This document shows positions 16,926 to 24,847 of a stretch of 64,000 bases of DNA, piece by piece. The stretch spans positions 1,550,001 through 1,614,000 of the forward strand of contig CAVYCE010000003.1 of NCBI GenBank assembly GCA_963766995.1. The letters are read 5' to 3'. The position numbers were made by a program, and so were the translations under genes. How positions within the stretch are numbered: the first letter of the stretch is position 1; each line of letters opens with the position of its first letter. The notes under the pieces were generated by a model. It was not told the origin of the DNA. It was given only the letters and a program-made list of their open reading frames with translations, and did not search any database. Origin of the DNA: Bog-473 sp963766995. GTDB lineage: Bacteria; Actinomycetota; Acidimicrobiia; Acidimicrobiales; RAAP-2.

Positions 16926-17902
16926 TGGTCGGCCACTTCCGGTTCGAGGGTGGCGATGGCTTCGACCAAGGCCTTCGCCAACGACTCGGTCTCCTTCGAT
17001 CCGAGTGTTGCCGCTCCAAGCCGCGGCACCAAGAGCTGAGGCAGGGGCAGGTCCTGGGCCAGCCGCTCGACCTGGGCGGCTGAAATGCCGTAGCGCTCCA
17101 AGCGAAAGCGCCTGGCTTCCTCCAGTGCCTGGAGGTGCGCCGGATCGACTGTCGCAGATCCCTCGGCGGCTCGTTCCTCAGCTGAATGTTCCAGACCGTC
17201 GGGCAGGCGATCACAGGAATTGACGATCACGGGGCCGAGTTGCACGCCAGCCGTATCCTCCAACGTAAAGGCCGATTCGATGGTCTCGCTCACCGGCATG
17301 TCCTCGGGCAGGGTGACCAGAATGACCCGGCAACGTGCTGGGTCAGAAAGCAGATCGACGACCTCCTGGGCCTGGCTGCGTAAGGGGCCGCCACGAGCGG
17401 CATTGACGAGGCCGCTGGCCGAAGTCAAGAACGTGATGGCATGCCCGGTGGCCGGTGCGTCCACCACGATGAGATCGGCCACCTGGTCTCGCTCGAGCTG
17501 CTTGATCTTGCCCAGAACCAGCACGTCCCGGATGCCCGGGATAGCAGTTGACACCACGTCCACGACGCCCGAACTCACCAGCCGCTTGGACACCCGCTTG
17601 AGTCCGTGATCGATGAGATATTCGACCAGGGCGTCGTCGGGGGTGATGCGTCTGGCCCTGATAGTGCCTTGCCCGCGTGCCTCGTCGGCACCGAGCAGCT
17701 CTGTCTCCTCGTAACCCAGATCCTCAGCCAGATCGAAGGCGCCGGTGATGCCCGACTTCCCCTCAAGCTCGACAATGAGCACCGACATGCCGCTCGAACT
17801 CGCCATGCGAGCGATGGTGGCCGACATCGTCGTTTTGCCCACGCCACCCTTGCCGGCCACGACGAGGACATGGCTCTGTGCGCAGAAGGTCCCCACGTCC
17901 AT
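16922..17902 (-). CDS. ArsA/Get3-like ATPase, first of a tandem pair
   Basis: 326 residues from ATG at 17902; the start is supported by TACGCT nine bases upstream, and an in-frame GTG at 17956 is less likely. HVLVVAGKGGVGKTTMSATI is Walker A. VLIVELEGKSGITGAFD stands where the partner has VVTVDPARR, so this paralogue lacks the DPA switch. LIVVDAPATGHAITFLTSA is Walker B/switch II. The divergence between the two suggests non-identical roles in one complex, as proposed for mycobacterial homologues. It is divergent from whiB across about 130 bases. Confidence 0.85.
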   Translation of the reverse strand: MDVGTFCAQSHVLVVAGKGGVGKTTMSATIARMASSSGMSVLIVELEGKSGITGAFDLAEDLGYEETELLGADEARGQGTIRARRITPDDALVEYLIDHGLKRVSKRLVSSGVVDVVSTAIPGIRDVLVLGKIKQLERDQVADLIVVDAPATGHAITFLTSASGLVNAARGGPLRSQAQEVVDLLSDPARCRVILVTLPEDMPVSETIESAFTLEDTAGVQLGPVIVNSCDRLPDGLEHSAEERAAEGSATVDPAHLQALEEARRFRLERYGISAAQVERLAQDLPLPQLLVPRLGAATLGSKETESLAKALVEAIATLEPEVADQ

Positions 17903-17911
17903 GTCAGGGCG

Positions 17912-17917
17912 AGCGTA
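17912..17917 (-). promoter_or_regulatory. -10 element TACGCT
   Basis: The hexamer lies nine bases before the ATG at 17902 of the first ArsA-like gene. Confidence 0.4.
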
Positions 17918-17961
17918 GTGGGACCCTCGGGCACCGGACGCGAATATCCTGGTCACGGCCC

Positions 17962-17991
17962 TTGAACCCTTCAGCCCTCTGGGGATAGGTT
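17962..17991 (+). promoter_or_regulatory. whiB promoter: TTGAAC, 18-bp spacer, TAGGTT
   Basis: A -35-like TTGAAC (17962-17967) and a -10-like TAGGTT (17986-17991) are spaced 18 bases apart and precede the whiB start by about 40 bases. Confidence 0.5.
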
Positions 17992-18032
17992 GGCCGTGCA
18001 GGGGGATGTTACGTACCCGTTCGGGGGGTCAA

Positions 18033-18290
18033 ATGCGCCAGGGATTAGATATGTGGCAAGTGAAGGCAGCTTGCCGAGGACCACAATCAGCGGCTTTCTT
18101 TCCGCCATCTCATGCTGAGCGGAAGGAGGAGAAGGCCGCTCGAGAGGTGAGAGCCAAGTCCATTTGCAGCCAATGCAATGTCCGGGGTGATTGCCTCGAC
18201 TACGCCATCCGGATCCGTGAACCCCATGGGATATGGGGTGGCATGAACGAGGTGGAGCGCAAAGTCATGATGGACCGGCGGGCCAGCTAA
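18033..18290 (+). CDS. whiB: WhiB-family Fe-S transcription factor
   Basis: 85 residues from ATG at 18033, with GGGGGG five bases ahead; an ATG at 18006 would add nine residues. The four cluster cysteines are Cys14, Cys45, Cys48 and Cys54 (ICSQCNVRGDC). GIWGG at 66-70 is the conserved turn, followed by a basic C-terminus for DNA contact. WhiB proteins bind a redox- and NO-sensitive [4Fe-4S] cluster and usually act with the sigma factor. Its place beside the Get-like ATPase pair matches whiB4 in mycobacteria, but subclass cannot be assigned by eye. Confidence 0.9.
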   Translation: MRQGLDMWQVKAACRGPQSAAFFPPSHAERKEEKAAREVRAKSICSQCNVRGDCLDYAIRIREPHGIWGGMNEVERKVMMDRRAS

Positions 18291-18310
18291 ACCTTGGGGC
18301 AGCGGCGCAA

Positions 18311-19207
18311 CTAGCGCGGCCTCGAAATGCCCATCTTGTCGTCAGCAGCCAGCACACTGCGGGCATGGCAGGTGGCCGCCGGCCGTTGACCGGTCACGGT
18401 GCAGACAGCCGCTGTGATCTCGTTGGCTGAAGCCAACACGGCCTGAGCCACTGGGCTGCCGGGGATGCTCAGGTCAGCCGCGATCTGACTCTGAGACAGT
18501 CCTTCAATGGCCGACGGCGTGAAACTGGCGCCCACCAACGTGTAGTGGTTGGCGATGTCGAGCAGAGGGAAGGTGGCGTCCGACGTGTCATAGACCGCGA
18601 CCGACGCTGCCTGACGTGCCGTGGGCTTCTTCAGCGATGTGTACCGGATACCGGTCGGATTCATGGTGCTGTAGCGCTCCACGGCCTGGAGATCGACCCA
18701 GACGCTGGAGTAATTGACATGAGAGAACGTAAAGGTGGCGATACCCGAGTAGGCGTCTGAACCGCTGGACTGTATGAGCCCCAGTTGCGAAAAGGTGCCG
18801 AAGCGTGACAGGGCGATCACCAACGGCCATCGCTCGGCTGCCGCATAAGGCGCGAACTCTGCGCCGTAGAAGAAGATCACCGGTATCAACGACACCCGCC
18901 GCGTCGAGGCCATCCACAGTGAGGGATTGTTGGTGGCCAAGGGTGCTGTGATGGTGCCCGAGTTGGAAGAGACGCCCACGGTGTTCGCTACCGAGGCCGG
19001 CACCTGGGCCAGCGCTTGCACCAAGCTCGTCGGAGCCGGGTCGAAGACTTCTGCCGTCGTGGGCTGGTTTGAAATGGTGTCGTGACGGATGAATACCAGC
19101 GCGGCCAGCAGGATGATGGCCACGATGATCAAGCCCAGCGCCACATAGCGCCGGGGGATCATGCGCACAACGGGCTCCGTCGCCGACTCGGGGGCACTCA
19201 GGCTCAT
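18311..19207 (-). CDS. Membrane-anchored DUF929 thioredoxin-like protein lacking the CxxC
   Basis: 298 residues from ATG at 19207. One transmembrane helix (about 20-40) is followed by an extracytoplasmic domain. VIFFYGAEFAPYAAAERW (residues about 110-127), then VIALSRFGTFSQLGLIQSS, is the DUF929 signature. Relatives usually have CPYC at the active site; here it reads APYA (119-122), so both redox cysteines are gone. Another Cys pair near the C-terminus (AAVCTVTGQRPAATCHA) is retained. The fold is probably thioredoxin-like without oxidoreductase activity, perhaps a chaperone or binding role. It is convergent with whiB. Confidence 0.75.
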   Translation of the reverse strand: MSLSAPESATEPVVRMIPRRYVALGLIIVAIILLAALVFIRHDTISNQPTTAEVFDPAPTSLVQALAQVPASVANTVGVSSNSGTITAPLATNNPSLWMASTRRVSLIPVIFFYGAEFAPYAAAERWPLVIALSRFGTFSQLGLIQSSGSDAYSGIATFTFSHVNYSSVWVDLQAVERYSTMNPTGIRYTSLKKPTARQAASVAVYDTSDATFPLLDIANHYTLVGASFTPSAIEGLSQSQIAADLSIPGSPVAQAVLASANEITAAVCTVTGQRPAATCHARSVLAADDKMGISRPR

Positions 19208-19267
19208 GGGGTTGCTCAGGTTAGACCAGGGGTCAGATCTCTCTATGGGCGCCGGGCCCGCTGCCAC

Positions 19268-19273
19268 TAGCCT
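19268..19273 (+). promoter_or_regulatory. -10 element TAGCCT
   Basis: The hexamer ends seven bases before the GTG at 19281 and decides that start. Confidence 0.5.
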
Positions 19274-19280
19274 CGCCATC

Positions 19281-20186
19281 GTGCCTCCCGCAGACGAAGT
19301 GGCTATCAGGCCGGCGGCCACTGTGATGTTGGTGCGCGACGCGCTGGAGCCTGCTGACGACCATGCGCTCGAGGTCCTGATGGTCCGACGCAATCTGAAT
19401 TCGGATTTCGTGGGTGGCGCGTACGTGTTTCCAGGCGGCTCAGTCGACCCGGCTGACGGGGGCGCCGAGGCCGAAGCGGCCTGCTACGGCCGCAGCGACG
19501 CCGAGGCCAGTGCGCTGCTGGGCATTGCCAGTGGGGGTTTGGCATATTGGGTCGCCGTGTTGCGCGAGACCTTCGAAGAGGCAGGATTGCTCTTGGCCCA
19601 GCGACCCGATGGCCCGGCACTGCTGGCCGGGGACCCCGAAGAAGAGGCACGCTTCATTACCGAACGCGCCGCCGTGAATGCTGGCACCCGACGGTTCCTC
19701 GATCTGTGCCGGGAAGAGTCGTTGCGCCTGATGGTCGGCGACGTGCACTACTTCGCTCACTGGATCACTCCCAAGGGCGCACCGCGGCGGTTCGACACCC
19801 GTTTCTTCGTGGCGGCAGCACCACCCGGTCAACGCGCTGCCCACGATGCGGGAGAGACCATCGCCGAGGTGTGGATCACTCCTCAGGATGCTCTGGCCGG
19901 CCACCGCGACGGGCAGTTCGAAATCATCTTCCCGACCATCCGCAACCTGCAGGCCATCAGCCGCTTCTCCACCAGCGCCGAGCTCCTCGCCGCGGCGGCC
20001 GAGGCCTCGCGGTCGGTGCCGACCATTGAGCCACGGGTGGTGGCAGACGGCAATGGCGTCCGCATCGTGCTCCCAGGGGACGAGGGGTATGACGCCGCTC
20101 CCGTGCCATCGGGTGACAATGCGCCGGGCGACTTCAACGATGCCGTGCGGGCCATCTCAATGGCCGGCAACAAAGAAGACCCATGA
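19281..20186 (+). CDS. NUDIX hydrolase with long insertion (NUDT7/NUDT19-like)
   Basis: 301 residues from GTG at 19281, chosen because TAGCCT lies seven bases upstream; an in-frame ATG at 19245 is the alternative. YVFPGGSVDPADGG begins the Nudix box, but about 35 residues are inserted before the catalytic helix LRETFEEAGLLL. This layout is typical of NUDT19-type enzymes that cleave CoA or acyl-CoA esters. The four-base overlap with the next gene (ATGA) indicates coupling to a metallo-hydrolase. Mycobacteria keep a similar NUDIX/hydrolase neighbourhood. The nucleotide substrate is unproven. Confidence 0.8.
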   Translation: MPPADEVAIRPAATVMLVRDALEPADDHALEVLMVRRNLNSDFVGGAYVFPGGSVDPADGGAEAEAACYGRSDAEASALLGIASGGLAYWVAVLRETFEEAGLLLAQRPDGPALLAGDPEEEARFITERAAVNAGTRRFLDLCREESLRLMVGDVHYFAHWITPKGAPRRFDTRFFVAAAPPGQRAAHDAGETIAEVWITPQDALAGHRDGQFEIIFPTIRNLQAISRFSTSAELLAAAAEASRSVPTIEPRVVADGNGVRIVLPGDEGYDAAPVPSGDNAPGDFNDAVRAISMAGNKEDP

Positions 20187-21100
20187 TCCCGGGTGTGCCG
20201 GATTTCGGGATCGGTCCGGTCCCCATCCCGGGCACGCCTGAGGAGCTTGCTCCAGACTTCTTGCGCCTGACCGCGCCCAACCCGGGCCTGATGACGGGGC
20301 CTGGCACCAACACCTATGTGCTCGGGCACGGGGAACTGGCGGTGGTCGATCCCGGTCCCGATGACCCCGCTCATCGCGCCATTCTTCGGGCCACCGCCGC
20401 GGAGCGGGGCTCCATCGCTCACATTTTGGTGACGCATACGCACATCGACCACGCTCCGGGGGCGGCGGCGCTGGCGGCCGAGACGGGGGCCGAGGTGATC
20501 GGCTTCGCTCCGTCCGAGGGGTTCGCGCCCGATCGACGTGTGGGTGAAGGCTGGCACCTCTCCCTCTCTGGTGGAGTCGGTCTGACACTGGTGGCGGTAC
20601 ACACGCCCGGACACGCCTCTGACCACCTGTGCTGGCTGGTGGCTGAGCAGCACACGCTCCTTACCGGAGATCACGTCATGCACGGATCAACGGTGGTGAT
20701 CCGTCCTCCCGATGGCAACCTCCGCCAGTACTTGTCCAGCCTGGACCGTCTCCGGCATTTCGATCCACCGCTGGAGCGCCTCGCTCCGGGGCACGGCCGG
20801 ATGATGGAGCGGGTGCCCGATGCGGTCGACGCACTTATCGCTCATCGGCTGGCCCGTCACGCCGTGGTGACCGAGGCGTTGGCCACCACGAAGGAGGCCA
20901 CGGTGGACGACCTTTTGGGGCGGGTCTATGACGACGTGACCGAGCAGCAGCTTCCGGTAGCCAAGTTCTCCCTGTGGGCCCACCTGCGTCACTTGGCCGA
21001 GCAAGGCCGGGCCGAACCGATCGCTCCAGAGGGCGATGAAGAAGGTGTCGATGGAGTCGTCGACACCATGGAGACGCGCTGGCGCTGGGTCGAGCTCTAG
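20183..21100 (+). CDS. Metallo-beta-lactamase fold hydrolase (LACTB2/Rv3677c-like)
   Basis: 305 residues. NPGLMTGPGTNTYVLGHGEL is the N-terminal signature of the LACTB2 branch. THTHIDHAPGAAAL is the zinc motif HxHxDH, AVHTPGHASDHLCW gives the third-site His, and LTGDHVMHGS the bridging Asp. A C-terminal winged-helix-like extension (VYDDVTEQQLPVAKFSLWAHLRHL) is also typical. LACTB2 relatives are endoribonucleases or thioesterase-like hydrolases. It overlaps the NUDIX stop by four bases. Its TAG and the convergent Mrp stop share one CTAG. Confidence 0.85.
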   Translation: MIPGVPDFGIGPVPIPGTPEELAPDFLRLTAPNPGLMTGPGTNTYVLGHGELAVVDPGPDDPAHRAILRATAAERGSIAHILVTHTHIDHAPGAAALAAETGAEVIGFAPSEGFAPDRRVGEGWHLSLSGGVGLTLVAVHTPGHASDHLCWLVAEQHTLLTGDHVMHGSTVVIRPPDGNLRQYLSSLDRLRHFDPPLERLAPGHGRMMERVPDAVDALIAHRLARHAVVTEALATTKEATVDDLLGRVYDDVTEQQLPVAKFSLWAHLRHLAEQGRAEPIAPEGDEEGVDGVVDTMETRWRWVEL

Positions 21101-22296
21101 GCCGGGAGGGAGGCCGCTGCTTCGCCTTCGGCCACGGCGGCTTCGACCCGCTCAATGAGTCGAGCCGAGCACGATGCGGTCTCCAGCAGCGGGGCGACTT
21201 CCTCTGCCACCACGCGAGCCACTTCGGCGAAGAGGGTGGCTAACTCCCCATCTCCGCCAGCTACGGGAGTACCGGCATCGCCCGCAGGGGCCAGGTCGGG
21301 ATGCAACGGGATAGACCCGACCAGCGGCACGCCGAGCGAATGGGCCAGACGTTCCCCGCCACCCGACCCGAATAGGGCGTAGGTGGTCCCGTGCTCGCAG
21401 GTGAAATCGCTCATGTTCTCGATCACACCGGCCACCCGTAAATAGCCCTTGCGCGCCATGTCGGCGGCGCGAGCCGCCACCTTCTGCGCAGCCAAGGGCG
21501 GGGTGGTCACCACCAGCATTTCCGTGCGGGGCAGGAGACGAGCCAGGCCCATCTGCACGTCGCCGGTTCCGGGCGGGAGATCGATGAGCAGGTAATCGAG
21601 ATCGCCCCAGTGCGCGTCCTGGAGGAACTGCTGCACGGCTCGGTTCAGGACTAAGCCACGCCACATGATCGCCTGCTCCTCGCCGGCTAGGAACCCCATG
21701 GACAGGACTCGCACCAGGCCGGTGCCTACCTGCTTTTCCAGTGGGACCATCTTGCCGCCGCGGGCTTCGATGTCACCCTCCATGCCCAAGAGTCGGGGTA
21801 CGGAAAAGCCCCAGATGTCGGCATCAAGGATGCCGATGGTCAGGCCACGTCGGGCCAGGGCCACGGCCAGGTTCACTGTGACCGATGACTTGCCCACGCC
21901 ACCTTTGCCCGAGGCGATGGCCAGCACTCGGGTGGTGGAGGACACATTCGTCTCGGGGGCGTCTTCGCGCGCTTTCCAGCGAGCACGGGACATGACGGCG
22001 GCGCGTTCGGCCGCATCCATGGTGGCCACTCGCACCTCGACGTCTTCCACCCAGTCGATGGACAGCACCTGGCCCACGACGTCCTTCTCAATCTGGCCCC
22101 GCAGCGGGCAGGCCGCGATGGTCAGCGCCACATCGACCACCACCTTGCCGTCGGTGACCGCGACGGCGCGCACCATGCCGAGATCGACGATGGTGTCGCC
22201 CAACTCCGGATCGATCACGGCGCGCAGGCACTGGAGGACCTGCTCCTCGCGCCCAGTAGCGGATGCGGGAAGCGCTGCTGCCTTCCCTGTGGACAT
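21097..22296 (-). CDS. mrp: Mrp/ApbC-type Fe-S scaffold P-loop ATPase
   Basis: 399 residues. The N-terminal MIP18/DUF59 domain (about 15-90) includes VIDPELGDTIVDLGMVRAV and the Cys in AACPLRGQIE. The P-loop domain has ASGKGGVGKSSVTVNLAVAL (129-148), ADIWGFSVPRLLG and LIDLPPGTGDVQMGL. In the region where ApbC proteins have CxxC, only one Cys is seen (MSDFTCEHGTTYALFG), as in other actinobacterial members. It is thought to carry and deliver Fe-S clusters. The start is fixed by TAGAAT six bases upstream. It is divergent from the iscA-like gene. Confidence 0.9.
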   Translation of the reverse strand: MSTGKAAALPASATGREEQVLQCLRAVIDPELGDTIVDLGMVRAVAVTDGKVVVDVALTIAACPLRGQIEKDVVGQVLSIDWVEDVEVRVATMDAAERAAVMSRARWKAREDAPETNVSSTTRVLAIASGKGGVGKSSVTVNLAVALARRGLTIGILDADIWGFSVPRLLGMEGDIEARGGKMVPLEKQVGTGLVRVLSMGFLAGEEQAIMWRGLVLNRAVQQFLQDAHWGDLDYLLIDLPPGTGDVQMGLARLLPRTEMLVVTTPPLAAQKVAARAADMARKGYLRVAGVIENMSDFTCEHGTTYALFGSGGGERLAHSLGVPLVGSIPLHPDLAPAGDAGTPVAGGDGELATLFAEVARVVAEEVAPLLETASCSARLIERVEAAVAEGEAAASLPA

Positions 22297-22302
22297 GGAC
22301 TC

Positions 22303-22308
22303 ATTCTA
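22303..22308 (-). promoter_or_regulatory. -10 element TAGAAT
   Basis: The hexamer ends six bases before the mrp ATG at 22296; it is the best consensus match in the window. Confidence 0.6.
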
Positions 22309-22369
22309 CCTGCGTGGGCCCGATTTCCTCCCGTCCGGGCTCGACGTGCCCACGCGCGGTAGACCCCGG

Positions 22370-22375
22370 TAACAT
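22370..22375 (+). promoter_or_regulatory. -10 element TAACAT for the iscA-like operon
   Basis: TAACAT lies 67 bases before the ATG at 22443, leaving a leader of about 60 bases that contains GAGGAGG. Confidence 0.35.
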
Positions 22376-22442
22376 GTGGTGTTCCCACGGCGACGTGCCG
22401 AGGAATGGAAAGCGCTGCCAGGTGCGCAACGAGGAGGCTCCT

Positions 22443-22808
22443 ATGACGACCATGACCACTTCGGTCAACATCGGGAAGAAGCCGTCTCCGGTCACGCTCA
22501 CGGACGTGGCCGTGGCCAAGGTGGCCGAGCTTCTGGCCCAGGAAGAGGGCGATGCCCTGGCCCTGCGCGTGGCGGTCAAGCCGGGCGGGTGTTCGGGCTA
22601 CAGCTACGAAATGTTCTTCGATTCAGAATTCATGGCCGACGACGTCGTGCGCGAGTTCGACACGGTCAAGGTCGTGGTTGATGCCGCCAGCGCCGAGTTG
22701 CTGACCGGCTCCACTTTGGACTTCAGCGATGGGCTGCAGGGCGCCGGGTTCCACATCGTGAACCCCAACGCCACCCGCACCTGCGGCTGCGGCTCCTCCT
22801 TCAGCTGA
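22443..22808 (+). CDS. erpA: A-type Fe-S carrier (ErpA/IscA/HesB family)
   Basis: 121 residues from ATG at 22443, which has GAGGAGG five bases upstream. The three cluster cysteines are Cys50 (KPGGCSGYSYEM), Cys114 and Cys116 (TRTCGCGSSFS). VTLTDVAVAKVAELLAQE is the usual first helix. It hands Fe-S clusters to apoproteins in the cytosol. Mrp is divergent next door and an Fe-S protein follows directly with a four-base overlap, so this looks like an Fe-S delivery locus. It could equally be called IscA or ErpA. Confidence 0.9.
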   Translation: MTTMTTSVNIGKKPSPVTLTDVAVAKVAELLAQEEGDALALRVAVKPGGCSGYSYEMFFDSEFMADDVVREFDTVKVVVDAASAELLTGSTLDFSDGLQGAGFHIVNPNATRTCGCGSSFS

Positions 22809-24460
22809 GCGAATCCCCCGCGGCGCAGGCCGTCAGCTTCACTCTCAACGGCGCACACGTCACTGTCGGCGATCAGAACACCTCCCTCCTCGACGCGCTC
22901 CGCGAACAGCTGCGCTGCCGCTCGGTCAAGGACGGGTGCAGTCCACAGGGACAGTGCGGTTGCTGCACGGTGTGGGTCGACGGCGCGGCACGCGTCTCCT
23001 GCGTCACCGCGGTGCGCCGGGTAGCTGGACGATCGGTCACCACCGTCGAAGGACTTGCCACCGACGTGCAACAGCGCTGGGCCGATGCCTTCGTCAACGA
23101 AGGGGCCAGCCAGTGCGGGTTTTGCACTCCGGGCATTGTGCTGCGGCTGTCCGCCTTGGCCGAGAGCAACCGCCCACTCAACCGGGTCGCGGTAGAGACG
23201 GCGCTGCTGGCCCACCTGTGCCGCTGCACCGGATGGCAGAGCATTGTTGATGCGGCGTGCGTGGCCTTGGGCCTGACGGAGTCGACTGCGACGGTCGAGA
23301 GGGATCCACTTTTGGCCTCCTGGCGGGCCCAGCTTGAGGGGCCGATGTTCCAGACCTCGGACGCCAGCGTTGTCCTTGGTGACGGCGGCTTTGCCGACGA
23401 CAGTGCCCCCAATGCGCCAGTGCTGCTGGGTGCTGCGGAGGCGCCGCTGGAATCGATGGCGGCTGCCCGCCAGCAGTCCGGCAAGGTGCAGGGCCGCAAC
23501 AGCACGGTCCCGCTGCATCATCCCGTGCCCTTGCCCGACGGCGAATGGGCCCTCACGCTGCAGACCACCTGGGTGGAGCCGGCCTATGTCGAGCCCGATG
23601 CCAGCTGGTGCGCGCCAGGGCAACCCCCGGCTTCACCGCTCGCCAACGGCGGCGCCTTCGGCGGCAAGCGTCGCAGTCCTGTGCCGGGCCAAGCGCGCGC
23701 GTTGGCCGACCAGACGGGCTCTCCGGTGCGGGTGCTGTGGAGCCGTGAGGACGTCGTGCGCTTCGGACCAAAGCGTCCACCCTTAGCGCTGGGCTTGCGG
23801 GCCGATGGATCGGGTGTGCTCTGCTTGGGGCGCACTCCTGGCTCGGCCGATCTCGAGGTGCTGACCGAACGTGTGCGTCACATTGCGCCCACTGTCGAGG
23901 TGCAGATCGTCGACATTGTCGGTCCGCCCGTATCACCCGACCTGCGCGCTGCGGCATGGGTCGAGGTGGCGGCCGCCCAGTTGGCAGTGGCCCAGTTGAT
24001 GTGCTCCACGTCCAGTGCGGCGGAGAGCGGGAGGGCTGAGGTCACTGCGCCGGGCGGCGGACGAGCCGCCGTGACCGTCAACACCAGCGGGCGGGGCACC
24101 GTCGACGTCGAAGTGTGGGCGGGCGAGTCATTGGATGAAGTGACGCTGCGCTCCTATGCCATGGGTGCCGTCCACCAGGCGCTGGGACTGGTGTGGAGTG
24201 AGGGCATTGCCGTCAATGACGACGGTGAACCGCAGGATCTCACCGTCCGCTCCTTTGGCATCATTTCGGCGCGAGACATGCCTGTGGTCAACATCCACAT
24301 CCATGAGGAGGATGGTTGGCCGGTCAACGGTTCGGATGCGGTGTTTGCGGCGACCTTGGCCGCTGCTTGGATCGCCGAGGGATTGCCTCCCACGTGGCCC
24401 ACTCGCCGCGGCGCGCGCCCACACTCCCAGTTGTCGATACCGTCTGCCCCGGTCCATTAG
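22805..24460 (+). CDS. Compact xanthine-dehydrogenase-like fusion: two [2Fe-2S] domains plus reduced molybdopterin domain; probable CTG start
   Basis: About 551 residues if translation starts at CTG 22805. From the last upstream stop (22679-22681) to GTG 22970 there is no ATG, GTG or TTG in frame, yet the ferredoxin fold begins near 22835. The CTG overlaps the erpA stop as CTGA, mirroring ATGA overlaps nearby. The plant-type cluster ligands are Cys45, Cys51, Cys54 and Cys66 (DGCSPQGQCGCCTVWVDG). The second cluster has Cys104/107 (CGFC) and Cys139/141 (CRC). Residues from about 200 resemble the Mo-binding subunit, with NGGAFGGKRRS near 280. The region is only about 350 residues and the usual GxGE catalytic Glu segment near the end reads WPVNGSDAV. 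It may be a degenerate hydroxylase or an electron carrier. Confidence 0.75.
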   Translation: MSESPAAQAVSFTLNGAHVTVGDQNTSLLDALREQLRCRSVKDGCSPQGQCGCCTVWVDGAARVSCVTAVRRVAGRSVTTVEGLATDVQQRWADAFVNEGASQCGFCTPGIVLRLSALAESNRPLNRVAVETALLAHLCRCTGWQSIVDAACVALGLTESTATVERDPLLASWRAQLEGPMFQTSDASVVLGDGGFADDSAPNAPVLLGAAEAPLESMAAARQQSGKVQGRNSTVPLHHPVPLPDGEWALTLQTTWVEPAYVEPDASWCAPGQPPASPLANGGAFGGKRRSPVPGQARALADQTGSPVRVLWSREDVVRFGPKRPPLALGLRADGSGVLCLGRTPGSADLEVLTERVRHIAPTVEVQIVDIVGPPVSPDLRAAAWVEVAAAQLAVAQLMCSTSSAAESGRAEVTAPGGGRAAVTVNTSGRGTVDVEVWAGESLDEVTLRSYAMGAVHQALGLVWSEGIAVNDDGEPQDLTVRSFGIISARDMPVVNIHIHEEDGWPVNGSDAVFAATLAAAWIAEGLPPTWPTRRGARPHSQLSIPSAPVH

Positions 24461-24478
24461 GCCGCGAGAGGAGCATTC

Positions 24479-24847
24479 ATGAGTCCAGCCGTTGGTCCGT
24501 ACTCGCCCGTTCGCCGTGCCGGTGATTGGGTCATCACCTCGGGACAGGTAGGCCTGTCCACCGACAACTTGGGCAATTCGGCCTTGGCTGCCGGCGGCAC
24601 CTTGCCCGAGCTCCGTCAGGCCCTCGAGAACGTGTCGGCGGTGCTCAGCCAGGAGGGGGCCAGTCTCGACGACGTGGTGAAGACCACGCTCTATCTCATC
24701 GACATGAGCGAGTTCGCCGCGGTGAACGAGGTGTGGGTGGAGTACTTCACCGATGACCGCCCGACCCGGTCAGCGGTGGCCGTGGCCGCGCTACCGATTG
24801 GGGCGCGGGTGGAAGTCGAAGCTTGGGCCTACGCCCCGTTGCGCTGA
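24479..24847 (+). CDS. RidA/YjgF-family imine deaminase
   Basis: 122 residues. GAGAGGAG lies just before the ATG. VGPYSPVRRAGDWVITSGQV and the C-terminal ALPIGARVEVEAWAYA match the family; the Arg in GARVEVE is the usual substrate-binding Arg of active enzymes. RidA hydrolyses reactive enamine/imine intermediates. It lies 18 bases after the dehydrogenase-like gene and probably ends that operon. A RidA-like gene also sits next to the Get-like ATPases in mycobacteria. The last 19 bases overlap the convergent regulator. Confidence 0.9.
   Translation: MSPAVGPYSPVRRAGDWVITSGQVGLSTDNLGNSALAAGGTLPELRQALENVSAVLSQEGASLDDVVKTTLYLIDMSEFAAVNEVWVEYFTDDRPTRSAVAVAALPIGARVEVEAWAYAPLR

Noticed and set aside
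15873..17902. Arsenite export operon
   Set aside because: The two ATPases are ArsA-like in fold, but no arsB, arsR or arsD is near and the context matches Get-like pairs beside whiB.
18006..18032. Upstream ATG for whiB
   Set aside because: Its purine-rich tract abuts the ATG directly; the ATG at 18033 has better spacing. Not fully excluded.
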